NCBI GenBank assembly: GCA_946807835.1
Contig: OX327683.1
Span: 14,761,001-14,825,000 of the forward strand
DNA: 64,000 bases
DNA from: Ailanthus altissimus
Taxonomy: Eukaryota > Streptophyta > Magnoliopsida > Sapindales > Simaroubaceae
Reading direction: 5' to 3'
Below are positions 1-11,605 of the stretch, piece by piece. The notes below the pieces were generated by a model. The model saw only the letters and a program-made list of their open reading frames with translations, did not search any database and was not told where the DNA came from. The stretch's first letter is position 1; each line of letters opens with the position of its first letter. The translations under genes and the position numbers were made by a program.

Positions 1-479
1 GCTTCTAACGTTTGCAATTCCTTCTGCTGCTTCCTTGAATGATTGACTTGCTGATTTATTCCTATAAAAAAAAACTAACATAACTAATACTAAAAATAAG
101 CTAATAAAAATAAAAATTACTTGGGTTACCTCTCAAGTAGCGCTTGATTTAACGTCGTCAGTTTGATGAGATTTTTTCTACTCTTATGTAGGATAAAAGT
201 TAATGGTAGAAACATCTTTGTATGTGAGCTTGCTGGGCTTCTGCTCATTTGGCTTCTACATTCTTGCAATTAGACCTTAGGTAGTAACTTGTTCTTCTTT
301 CTGTGCTTCTCCGAAAAGACTTAAATCTTAGACTGGTGAAGTGTTTCTCTTGTGGCCTTTTCTTCTATCCTCTCATAAAACAACTGCTTCTTATTCTTTC
401 TTCTCTTTTTATGCCTTAACGTTTTTTTTTTATATACGGTTTAATATCTCCATGTCTTTGAGTTCTTTAATGTTTAGGT

Positions 480-1080
480 GCACCACATCAATGTTACAAT
501 AGTCTTCACCTTCAGATGGCAACTTGATTTCCTTAAAGACTTTAAATGTCGTAGTATCATCTTGTATCCTCATGGTCATCTCCCATTTTTGAACATCAAT
601 GACCTTATGTCCCGTGACTAAGAAGGGTCTTTCAAGAATGATAGGGATCTCTTTGTCTTCTTACATGTCTAGAATAATGAAATCAACAGGGAAGATGAAT
701 TTGTTCATATTTACTAGCACGTCCTCAATAATTTCCTTCGGGTAGGCGAGAAAGCGATCAGCAAGTTGAAGTGTGATATTGATCAGTTTCACTTCTCTTA
801 AATCTAACTTGTTATAGACGGAGAAGGGCATGAGATTGATACTGCTTCTAGATCACATAGAGCCTTTTCAAGGTCATGATTACCAATGGAGCTTGGTATG
901 GTAAATATCCTAGGATCTTTGAGTTTTGGAGGTAGCTTCTTTTAAAGGATAACGCTAAACTCCTCTGTCAATGCTACGGTCTTATAATCCTTTAGTCTCA
1001 TCTTCTTGGAAAGGATTCTCTTTATGAACTTGACGTAACTAGGCATCTGTTCGAGCGCATCTATAAAAAGGAGATTAATA
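480..1080 (-). pseudogene. Aspartic protease domain remnant of the minus-strand copy
   Basis: Conceptual minus-strand translation gives, in order, a MPSYVKF-like stretch, the active-site region ALCDLEAVS (about 860-840) and a later PIILERPFLVTG stretch (about 640-600). These align with [12 protein letters not shown] and [11 protein letters not shown] in the intact Athila element at 53390-53650. The catalytic Asp is retained but the Gly of the DLG/DTG triad is Glu, and stops interrupt the frame, so the domain is dead. The forward sister copy lacks this domain. Confidence 0.65.
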
Positions 1081-1123
1081 TGTAATTTCTTAAAAACATC
1101 AAGAAATTTAGGGAATTTTTTAT

Positions 1124-2480
1124 CTAATCTTTTATTTTGCAGCCTCTGTGAAAATGGTAGAGAGGTGTAAATAACTGCAAAGGCTGTTTCTGCACATTTT
1201 CTTCAATATTTTCTGCACTTGTGTGCTGTCCATCTTTCTTTCCATCACTTTTAAGATTGCCTTCCAGTAATTTTTTAAGTTTTGCACTTGTATTACACCT
1301 TTGTAGCTTTTGAGGAAAAGAAATTGGTGGTATAAATGGCTGTACATCTTCTTGTTGTTCAACCATATCATTTTCCTTCATCTTTGGAAGTAGTATTAGT
1401 AGTGTGTTATTATATAAGATCTTACTACTTCGTAAGTTGATGGCTTGGCATTGCTCTATACTTTCTCTTGGATTTGTCTCAGTATCGCTTGGTGGAGTGC
1501 CTTGAGGTCTCCTATTAATTGCAATAGCAAGTTGTCCAATTTGGACCTCTAAATTCTTTAAAGATTCTGAATGATTCTATAGGATGGCATCATTGGACTT
1601 CATATATTGCATAAACATGTCTTCTAATGTCGGGTTCTTTTCTTATGGTGGCAAAAATCCTAAGAAATTCATTGATCTAGATGACTCCCCTTAGTTGTTA
1701 CACCAAGAGAATTTAAACTGATCTTTTCACCTTGGATTGTAGGAATTTGATCGTGGGTTAGGTTATTGCCGATTGAAATTGCCCATTATAATTCACTACT
1801 TTTAAGCATTGTCCATTCATGTGGTTATCACCACAAAAGTCGCATGTCACTTGTCGAATTTTGATGATATTCAATGCATCAAACTTCTTGGATAAAGTAT
1901 TGATTTGAGCTGTTAATGCATTGAATTTATCAATTTCATATATACCGGCGACTCTCTTAGGTGTAACTCTCTTTGCTAACCATTGGTAACTATTTGACGC
2001 CATCTCTTCTAATAGATCATAAGCCTCATCTGCAGACTTATTAATTAAAGCTCCTCTAGCAGTAGCATCTATAATAGTTTTCAAATAGCCTACTAATCCA
2101 TTGTAAAATATTCGGACTAATAGCCATTTAGGGACTCCATGTTGAGGACATTTCCTTAATATGTCATTGAAGCACTCTCATACCTTATACAACGACTCTC
2201 CATCAATCTGTTTAAATGATGTGATGCCATTCCTCATTTTTGCTGGCTTTACTGGTGGAAAGAATTTGGCTAAGAACTTCTATGTTAAATCTTCTCATGT
2301 CGATATGGATCCTGACGGCAATGACATCAACTAACTCTTAGCTCTGTCCCTTAATGAAAAATAAAATAGTCTTAATCTGATGGCATTGTCAAAGACTCCA
2401 TTGTACTCGTAGGTATCACAGATTTATAAGAAATTTATGATATACATGTTAGGATCGTCATTGGGGGCTCCGCTAAATTA
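1124..2480 (-). pseudogene. gag pseudogene of the minus-strand Athila-like copy
   Basis: Open stretches at 2084-1758 and 1381-1124 (minus) belong to one gag reading frame broken by stops and frameshifts. The first contains the segment around DEAYDLLEEMASNSYQW, the linker near 'NALTAQINTLSKKFDALN' and a partial zinc knuckle (CDFCGDNHMNGQC, a CX2CX4HX4C pattern). The same segments occur in the forward copy at 4723-4995. Athila-lineage gag proteins carry this DEA-YLD/LLE-...-NSY-W region followed by a CCHC knuckle. The copy is clearly inactive. Confidence 0.75.
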
Positions 2481-2561
2481 TACAGTCTCTTTCAACATCA
2501 ATAATATTCGACTTGATCTCAAAGTTGCTAGTAATGGCGATTGGTCGCCGAATACTAGATT

Positions 2562-3621
2562 GCGCACACTATCGTATAAAATAATATGGAATTTTAAGTC
2601 CAAATATCGATCCCGCAAGAACTATGTGATCTTATTCTATAAATCAAGTACTAAAATTGTACCTACTTAACTTTTATTGAAAAAAATAATTTAAAATTTA
2701 ATTAACTAATCTCACTCTATCAATTAAATTAAACAAAAGCAAATGGTAGAATTCACAAATAAAGATAATTTACAGTTTTGACTCATCTCCTAGTATTTAA
2801 TTGGATTTATTAACCTCTTAGTTAATCTCTTAATACCAATTATTGGCTTAGACACTAATCTCATCACAAGCCTCTGTCGATGGTCAAGTGACTATATTAC
2901 GCATTCTAACAATCATCTATATGTCTATGGTAATCAAATCAAAATGTAATTTATTAAGATCAAGTCTAAATAATATCATACATGTCATTTAGGTATATGT
3001 CTATCCTACATGAAACTCATAGTTGTTACCCTAAGATCATGCATCAAAATACCCTAAGCTAAACCCTGAATCTCTTTATCAAGTTCATCATGGTTCTTTA
3101 ATCATTCATAATATTAGCTAGATATAATGAAAGTAATAAACACAAGATAGAATAAATAAATTATAATAATTAAGTTCATAAACTAAGAATCAATGAAATC
3201 CAACTACATACTACGTTCACATTGTTTAACCCTAGAATAAAAAGTTTAGCTTATCACAATACAAAAATTATTAAATCAATCCATGAAAAACAGCAAAAAT
3301 AAGAATATAATAATAAGAAAAGAGAAGAAAAAGTAATCAAGAAAATTTCTTGGGTTGCTTCTCTCTTAATCTTGACTTGAAGCTTGAATCTAGATCTTGA
3401 ATTTTGATTTATTGGCTTTGATCTTTGATTTTATGTTGTAAATTCTTTCTTTATGTTTTTTCCTCTCCCAAGTCTATGTATTTTACCTCAAAAGAGTATT
3501 TTTGTTAGTATGTTATAATCGCTTTCATATTTTGAGCGTAACTTCTTCGTTTTAAGTTTGATTCTCCTCTCTTGTGTTCCTATGCCTCACATGTTTCATC
3601 GTGCATCTATTTATGATTAAA
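2562..3621 (-). repeat. Truncated LTR of the minus-strand Athila-like copy
   Basis: This stretch is the diverged reverse complement of most of the LTR at 7729-9557, counting its tandem-duplicated part once. Matching landmarks include the reverse complements of the segments around 'aggcttgtgatgagattag', 'gggtaacaactatgagttcc' and 'tcaagattgagggagaag'. It starts abruptly beside gag at about 2562, with PBS and leader deleted, and ends at about 3621, where it lacks the first 100 bp or so of the LTR. There it joins an LTR fragment in the opposite orientation. Confidence 0.75.
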
Positions 3622-4033
3622 TTTTGATTTAATTACCGTAGACATATAGATGATTATTAGAATGTGTAATATAACCTCTTGACCATCGATAGAGGCTTGT
3701 GGTAAGATTAGTGTCTAAGCTAATCAATTGGTATTAAAGGATTAGCTAAGTGGTTAATGAGTCCAATAAAATACTAGGGGACGAGTCAAAACCCTAGATT
3801 ATCTTTATTTGTGAATTATACTCTTTACTTTTGTTTAGTTAATTGAGAGAATTAGATTAGTTAAATAAATTTCAGATTTTAGTTTTCTGAATAAAAGTTA
3901 AATAGGTACAATTTTAGTACTTGATTTATAGAATAAATCTCATAGTCCCTGTGAGATCGATATCTGAACTTAAAATCCTATATTACTTGATATGATAGCG
4001 TGAACTTGCATTTAGCTACTAAAGCATCAATCA
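3622..4033 (+). repeat. 3' part of the 5' LTR of the forward Athila-like copy
   Basis: The last ~410 bp of the LTR are in forward orientation and near-identical in layout to about 9148-9557. It ends with TCA at 4033, directly before a 6-nt spacer and the primer-binding site. The first ~1 kb is missing and replaced by the inverted LTR fragment on its left. Confidence 0.8.
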
Positions 4034-4039
4034 AGTTTT

Positions 4040-4056
4040 TGGCACCGTTGTCGGGG
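4040..4056 (+). other. Primer-binding site (tRNA-Asp type, two mismatches)
   Basis: TGGCACCGTTGTCGGGG differs at two positions from the perfect site at 50999-51015, which matches the complement of the plant tRNA-Asp 3' end. It sits 6 nt after the LTR end, with the same AGTTTT spacer as the intact Athila element. This supports the Athila affinity of the family. Confidence 0.75.
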
Positions 4057-4188
4057 ACTAGTTTTATCTATTCTTTAGATCAATACTAATACCAAGCTAC
4101 TTAGTTTTAATTCAGATTTTTAATTTTGTTTTATCTTCTTCTTTTTACTTTGATCTTCTTTTTATTTTCCTTTGACAGTTTATACTAT

Positions 4189-5740
4189 AGAGGGAAACAA
4201 CGATCACATTAACAATCCTGTGTTTGAGCCTATGATACCACAGAGAGCTTTAAAAGAATATGCTATCTTAACTACAAGTGATGTTCAGTCTAGTATTTGA
4301 CGACCAACCATCAACGCTGATAACTTTGAGATCAAGCCGAATATTATTTAGATGCTGAAAGAAACTATGCAGTTCAGCGGAGCTCCCAATGCCGATCCTA
4401 ACATGTATATCATAAATTTCTTGAAAATTTATGATACCTTTAAATACAACGGAGTCTCCGACGATGCCATCAGATTGAGATTATTCAATTTCTCATTAAG
4501 GGATAGAGCTAAGAGTTGGTTGATATCATTGCCGTCAGGATCCATATTAATATGAGAAGATTTAGCACATAAGTTTTTAGCTAAGTTCTTTCCACCAGTA
4601 AAAACAGCAAAGATGAGGAATGACATCACCTCATTTAGTCAAATTGATGGAGAATCATTGTATGAGGCATAGGAGTTCTTCAAGAACATATTGAGGAAGT
4701 GTCCTCATCATAGAGTCCCTAAATGGCTATTATTCCAACGTTCTATAATGGATTAGTAGGCTATTTGAGGACTATTGTAGATGCTGCTACTGGAGGAGCC
4801 TTAATGAATAAATCTACAGATGAGGCTTATGATTTACTAGAGGATATGGCGTTTAACAGTTACCAATGCCAAGCAGAGATAGTTACACCTAGAAAAGTCG
4901 CCGGTATACATGAGATTGACGCATTCAATGCATTGACATTGCAAATCAACTTATTAGCCAAGAAGTTTGATGCGTTGAATGCTGTCAAAACCTAACAAGT
5001 GACATACGACTTTTGTGGTGATAAGCATATGAATGGGGCAGTGTATAGAAACAAATTATTTGGGCAATTTTAACGGACAACCACCTAACCTACAATTTAC
5101 CTTCTATAATCCGAGGTGGAGAGACCATCAAAACTTCTTTTGGCGTTACAACCAAAATAAGCCATCTAGACCAATGAATCCCCCATGATGTTTTCCACCA
5201 CAAGAGAAGAAACTGACATTAGAAGACATGTTTATGCAATATATGAAGTTCAATGATGCCATCCTACAGAATCATTCAGCGTTTTTAAAAAATTTAGAGG
5301 TTCAAATGGGACAACTTGCTGCTACAATTAATAGAAGACCTCAGGGCACTTTACTAATTGATATTGAGATAAATCCAAAAAATAATGTAGAACTATGCCA
5401 AGCCATCAACTTGAGGAGTGGTAAGATCTTACAAGAAAATATATCCACACTACCACCATCAAGTATAAATGAGAAGGAAGTGCAGAAAAATAAAGTGCAA
5501 CCATATAGATCGTCTATTCATTTTCTTCAAAGGCTATAGAGGTGTCAAACAAGTGTTGAAATAGAAAATCAGTAGCATACCAATTCAAAAAATAGTGCAG
5601 AATCTCATAAAAGTGCAGAATTCTCAACAATAGAATGTGGAGAAACTAGTATTAAAGTGCAACAACATTCTAAGGTGCAGAAAAGTGACAACACAGTAGA
5701 AAATACTAGTAACAAAGAGTAGAATCAGCCCATGCACACT
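4189..5740 (+). pseudogene. gag pseudogene of the forward Athila-like copy
   Basis: Three open pieces (4352-4555, 4723-4995, 5228-5539) in broken succession make up a gag protein. The core LRLFNFSLRDRAKSWLISLP corresponds to [20 protein letters not shown] in the intact Athila gag. It is followed by an FYNGL segment, the DEAYDLLEDMAFNSYQ segment, a damaged CCHC knuckle (about 4996-5060) and the INLRSGKIL motif near 5405-5430, which corresponds to ITLRSGKIV in the intact element. In-frame stops (for example near 4300 and 4350) and frameshifts make it non-functional. Confidence 0.8.
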
Positions 5741-7728
5741 ACATTACTTGACTGTTGCAATATTAATGTGGTGCATTAAACACCAAATAGCTCAAAGACA
5801 TGAAGATATTGAATCCTTACATCAAAAAGAAGGCGTTAAGGCATAGAAAGAGAAGAAAGAAGAAGAAGAAGAAGAAAAAGTAGTACAATGATAGGATCGA
5901 AGAGAATGACATAAAAGAGACACTTCACATGTCTAAGATTCAAGTCTTTTCGGAGAAACACGAGGAGAAAGAGGAACAAGTTGCTGCCCAAGATCAAATA
6001 AAGAAGATGTGAAAGTTGAAAGAAAGGAAGCCTAACAAGCTCACATATAAAGATACTTCTACCATTGACTTTTGATCCTCCATAAGAGTAGAAAGAGTCT
6101 CACCAATTCAACGGCATTAAATCAAGCGCTTATTGGGAGGCAACCCAAGTAAAATTTTATTTTTATTAGCTTATTTTCAGTTTTAGTTATGTTAGTTTCT
6201 TTTCTTTGTAGGAATAAATCAGTAATTCAAGCATTCAATGAATTAGTATGAGTAAGTGCAAGCGTTGAAAGCAAAGAGAACCGCATTCACATTCATCAGA
6301 ACACAATGCGGCACTGCTTCAACTTCAGTTACCAGGGGAGTTTCTCTTACTTTTAAATTTATTTTTAAACATTGAGGATAATGTCTAATTTAAGTTTAGG
6401 GGTAGAAAATACATTTTATTGTGTCTATTTTGCTGCTTATATTGGTTGGTTGTCTTGTGGAGAATTTTTTTTTTTTTTATGTTGTTAAGTTTTGGATGAG
6501 ATGATGATCATTAGTCCATGATAAGAAATAAAATATTGACTGAATTTATTTTCATAAGTCTTTAAGAAATAATAGATGCTTGAGATAACTCTTATATCAT
6601 GATTCTTGCACAAAGTTCAAGCTTATTTTTGATCACTTCTTCTTGAGCACATTGAAAGAAGCATGTATTAGTTGAATTTTTTTCTTAGAGTTATTCATGC
6701 TTAAGTAGTACACTACAGTCTCGAAGACCAATACTCTAAAACTTGCTTGATTACTACTTGAGGCAAAATCCTAGAATTCACATACTTAGGGAAATGACAT
6801 TAGACCATCTTTGGACTATTTGAGCCTTTTTGAGCCTACCTTATATGTATATTTATCCCTAATCACCCCGTTTGAGCCTAATTATCCTTTTTTTCTGTTT
6901 AACCACATTACAAGCCTAAAGAATTTTTGTTTACTTATCTTAAATTCTACCGGTAGTACCATAAACCTTAAGTTTACTTAGAAATATTCTTAAAACGAAG
7001 AAGGTTGTTGATGTATGAAAAAAGGGTACTGCAATGAAAAGTAATAAGTTTTGAAGGTGCATATTATTCTAAGTTTGAGGGTACAAAAAAAATTGTTTAA
7101 ATGTATAATACCCCTAGTTTAAGAAAAAGAAGAAATTCCTTGTAAAAGGGATTAAAAAAAATGGGAATAGCATAAGTTTGGGGGAAGAGATGAATAATCA
7201 AGGAGGAGAAGGAATCAAGAGGTTGGTGTTAATGGTGTGATTTGCGCTTTATATATATCTTTATATCCCACCTTTATCTTAGCCTTACATTACAAACTAA
7301 TTAAAGTCTTAAATAGATCATTAGACATGTATATTTCTACATTAGTAGAGAGTAATATGAAAAGCAAGCTTATGGTAGTGTTATAATTGAAAATATGCCG
7401 AGATATTATATTTATGTACTTTCTTAAGTATTGAGTAAATCTATGTTCTATTTGGCTAATTACTTGCTTATTACACACACGCACAAGTAATCATTTACAA
7501 TAGAGAATGAAGTACTTGATCAATGGTATGAGAATTGTTGAAAGTTGTTTATTGATTTCTGAAGAGCCTTGTGCTATTTTTCGCAACTTTTAAGACAACA
7601 ATATTGATCATCTAATCAACATGAGCTTGCTTTTAATTTTTAGTTTTTATTTTTGAGTCATGAATAAGTTGTAAATGTATTTCTTTATTTTTCTCGAGGA
7701 CGAGCAAAGTCTTAAGTTTTGGGGTATT

Positions 7729-9557
7729 TGATAGGGGCGTAAAAGTACTAGTATGATTTATACTCAACTTTCATATTTTGTTCCAAATCATAAATATGTG
7801 GCTATTTAATTGTATATTTTAATCATAAATAGATGCATAAGGGAAAATGTGATGTATAAGAACAAACGGGAGGCGAATCGGACGTCAAACGAAAAAGTTA
7901 CGCTCAAAATACGAAATCAATACCAAGACTAAACGCCGTTGCGCCCGTAGTGATGAATAGTAATTTGCTACATTAATGGAATTACAGTAATTTGAAGACA
8001 AAAACCCTAAGAGGGGAGGAAAAGAAAAGAGGAAAAATCTTAAAGAAAGAATTTACAATACAAAATCAAATATCAAAGCCAAAGATTGAAGAACTAAGAT
8101 CAAGATTCAAGCTTTAAGTCAAGATTGAGGGAGAAGTACATCAAGGAGTCACTTTGATTAGTTTTTCTTCTCTTTATTTATCATTATGTTGTTTAGATTT
8201 GATTTTTATGAATGGTTTGATATTTTTGGTTTTGTGATGGGCTAAATTGTTTATTTAGGGTTTGATTATGTGAATCTAGTATGGATTTGGATTTTGTTAA
8301 TTTTTAATTTATGAACTTGATACATTTAATTGATTTATTCTATCTTGTGTTTAATGCTTTCATTATACCTGATCAATATTTTGAATGATTGAGGAGTCAT
8401 GATGAAATTGACAAAGGGATTCATGTGTTTAGCCTAAGATAGTTTGATGCATGATCATAGGGTAACAACTATGAGTTCCATCTAGGACAAACATATACCT
8501 AGGTGGCATGTATAGTATAATTTAGACTTATCTTAATGAATTACATTCTGATTTAATTACCATAGATTGAAGACAAAAACCTATGAATAGAAGGCCAAAA
8601 ACCCTAAGAGAGGAGAAAAAAAAAAGAGACAAAAACTTAGAGAAAGAATTCACAACACAAATCAAAGATCAAAGCCAAAGATTGAAGAACCAAGATTAAG
8701 ATTCAAGCTTCAAGTCAAGATTGAGGGAGAAGCACATCTAGGACTCAGTTTATTAGTTTTCTTCTCTTTCTTTATCATTATGTTCTTTTTCTTGTTGATC
8801 TTTATGAATTGGTTTGATACTTTTGATTTTTTGATGAGTTAAATTGTTTATCTAGGATTAGACTATGTGAACCTAGTATGAATTTGGATTGTTTTAATTT
8901 TTAGTTTATGAACTTGATACATTCAATTGATTCATTGTATCTTATGTTTAATGCTTTCATTATACCTGATCAATATTTTGAATAATTAAGGAACCATGAT
9001 GAACTCGATGAAAGGATTCATGTGTTTAGCCTAGGGTAATTTAATGCATGATCATAGGGTAACAACTATAAGTTCCATCTAGGATAGCCATATACCTAGG
9101 TGGCATGTATGGTATAATTTATACTTGATCTTAATGAATTACATTCTGATTTGATTAGCGTAGACATATAGGTGATTATTAGAATGTGTAATATAGCCAC
9201 TTGACTATCGACAGAGGCTTGTGATGAGATTAGTGTCTAAGTTAATCAATTGATATTAAAGGATTAACTAAGTGGTTAATGAGTCAAATAAAATACTAGG
9301 AAACGAATCAAAATCCTAAATTATCTTTATTTGTAAATTATACTCTTTACTTTTGTTTAGTTAATTAAGAGAATTAGATTAGTTAAATAAATTTCAGATT
9401 TTAGTTTTCTGAATAAAAGTTAAATAGGTACAATTTTAGTACTTGATTTATACAATAGATCGCATAGTCCCTGTGAGATCGATATTTGAACTTAAAATCT
9501 TATATTACTTGATATGATAGTGTGTACTTGTATTTAGCTACGATAGCATACACATCA
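7729..9557 (+). repeat. 3' LTR of the forward Athila-like element, with an internal tandem duplication
   Basis: It begins TGATAGGGG after a G-rich purine stretch (7718-7726) and ends ACATCA at 9557. The last ~410 bp match the 5' LTR remnant at 3622-4033. Its length of 1829 bp is inflated by a head-to-tail duplication of ~580 bp (about 7993-8567 and 8568-9160), which the minus-strand LTR lacks. A clean target-site duplication cannot be checked because the 5' LTR start is gone. Confidence 0.75.
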
Positions 9558-11605
9558 GCACTCAACAGGTTTATCTTCAAAATGGACGTAAGTGCTAACC
9601 CTTCTTCTAAGCCATCAAGGCAAAAATAGACACCTTTGGAGGCCAGAACAAACAAAAGTAATTTAGCACCTAAAAGAATATTTAGGGATGCCGCCTATCA
9701 TTTTCCCTCTGCTTTATATTGAGACATTATTTCTTTTCTTTTTATAGTTTCGAGAGTAACAATTAACATAGTGCTATTCAAAGAAGTAGAAGGATAACAA
9801 GGGCTTATCTTCTACACCAATCAGATATTACTGTATGCCAAAATGAGGTATTTTACAGCCGAAAAGTTTGTCATTGCCCTTGTGCAAACCAAGAACAAGT
9901 AAGACACTACTTCGAAGCACATTCCATTGTGGTTTACATTTTCTATCTCTAAAGTGCATTTCATCAAGATCTGACACCTTAGGAAGGGTCACTAAGATGG
10001 CGATAGGATTTATCCACTTAGACATCAAGTATAAACTGAAGAATGCGATTAAGGAGAAAGTAATGGCAGACTTCCAACTAGAATGTAAACTAACCATTAA
10101 AGATGACACTCAGCCACTAGAATTTGCAAAAGCAACAGAACTATGGTAGATGCACATAGATGATCTTCCAACCAAAAATGAGCAGGACTAAAAATCAGAA
10201 TCAAAAGCCTAAAAGAATTGATTCTTGAGCATGTGGTTAGACTTTTGACAACAACATCTAACAACAAAGTTGAATACAATGTGCTGATCGAAGGATTAAC
10301 CATAGCACATCAACTAATAATCAAAATACTGTAAATATATACGAACTCTGCATTAGTTACTTCCAAGTGGAATAGAAACTACATGACAAAAGAAGAGACG
10401 ACGAAGAGCAATCTTTCAAGAGCAAAGGGAGCTGTCCAAAACTACAAAAGTTCATTATCATGAAAATACTAAGAAGTTAAATTATGGACGCAAATAGATT
10501 AGCTAAAGAGGCAGTAGCAATAGACCATTCCTCATATAAAATGAATTTACTCTTTACTTGACAAAAGCTCGTAATAGAGGAAGTGGCAATGCCACAGAAT
10601 TAGAAAACAAAACACATGGAAATTATAACCTCTATTAACTGAATAACCCTTTATATTGAATTTTTACAGGATAAGAAGATCCCAACAACCAAAAGAAAGC
10701 CAAAAGGCTCAAAAGTAAAGCTAGAAGGTTTATACTATTCAAAGAAACATTGTACATAATAGCATTCTCAAAGCATTTACATGTGATGTGTACTTAAAGA
10801 GCAAAGACAAAATATATTATAAGAGGTATATAAAGGAATCTATAAAAACTACTTCAGTGGAAGGGCCTTAGCATATAAGACCTTATGACAAGGATATTAC
10901 TAGCCTATCACAAAGCATTAAACTATATAAAGAGTTGCGAGAAGTGTTAGGAGCATGCCTCGCTTATCCACCTTTTAGTAGAGAACCTACATACTATCTA
11001 CAGTCTATGGCCCTTTGTCTAGTAGAGAATGGACATCATAGAAACCCTACCTATAGCAACCAAAGGGAAACAATTCACGCTACTAGCAACAAAATTACTT
11101 TATAAAATAGGTAAAAACTAAAACTTACAGCAACATAACTAAATCTGGGATAAAGAAGTTCTTATGGACTAACATCATAATCAAATTTAAAATGTTGCAG
11201 ATACTAATGTCAAATAATAAGAAGTAATTCATCAGTTCAATCATGATTATTTTGTGCAATAAATTCATAATTAAATAAAGGCTTTCTTCTCGAAGCTATC
11301 TATAAGGGAACAAACAGGCCAAAATCACAAATAAGACTATCTCTATGATGCTAATGAAAATATTATAGAAAAAGAAGGAAAATTGACTAGAGAAACTCTT
11401 AAGAGTCATTTAAGCATATTGGATGATAAATAACAGATTGATTAGAAGCTCACTATATGCACTGGTATATGGAGCAAAAGTAGTGGTCTTTACGGAAGCC
11501 TTCATTCCTACTCTAAGTACCAAATCAATGAATTTGAAACTTAATGATGAAGTGTTATCCTTCATAAAGGATCTTGCTGATGAAGCATAAGACATCACGA
11601 CCATT
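9558..11605 (+). pseudogene. Decayed Ty3/gypsy pol fragment: RNase H and integrase
   Basis: No full reading frame survives, but ordered fragments can be read on the plus strand. A reverse-transcriptase-linked RNase H segment lies at about 9860-10150, including GFIHLDIKYKLKNAIKEKVM and ADFQLEC. A second RNase H-like stretch (SNNKVEYNVLIEGL, about 10250-10310) follows. An integrase zinc-binding region lies at about 10830-10990, an integrase core start (DIIETLPIATKGKQFTLLATK) at about 11030-11100, and an integrase C-terminal stretch (ALVYGAKVVVFTEAFIPTL) at about 11450-11520. The two RNase H-like stretches and the antisense frame downstream suggest the Tat lineage (inference). Reverse transcriptase and gag are absent, apparently cut off where the 1-9557 block was inserted or rearranged. 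Confidence 0.65.

Larger units (their letters stand above)
1..2561 (-). mobile_element. Decayed internal region (gag-protease) of an Athila-like non-autonomous LTR element, minus strand
   Basis: Read on the minus strand this is a retrotransposon interior running out of the left edge of the window. Gag lies at about 2480-1124, a broken aspartic protease at about 1080-480, and 3' untranslated sequence at 480-1. It parallels the forward copy at 4190-6200: the block near 125-160 is the reverse complement of about 6105-6150. No reverse transcriptase or integrase follows the protease, because the frame passes straight into the same 3' region as the forward copy. That makes this a gag-protease-only, non-autonomous family (the TR-GAG class is the nearest described category; assignment is inference). 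The leader and primer site between gag and the LTR have been lost. Confidence 0.75.
4034..7728 (+). mobile_element. Internal region of the forward gag-only Athila-like element
   Basis: About 3.7 kb runs between the LTR end and the next LTR. It holds a broken gag (about 4190-5740). A deletion then removes the protease present in the sister copy: the gag tail joins directly to the sequence around 'aatattaatgtggtgca' at about 5760. A ~2 kb non-coding 3' region follows, with a GAA-rich tract (5850-5881), a conserved hairpin (6369-6384) and a purine-rich stretch just before 7729. No RT, RNase H or integrase is present, so movement would need enzymes supplied in trans, for example from Athila elements like the one at 49555-61522 (inference). 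Confidence 0.75.
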
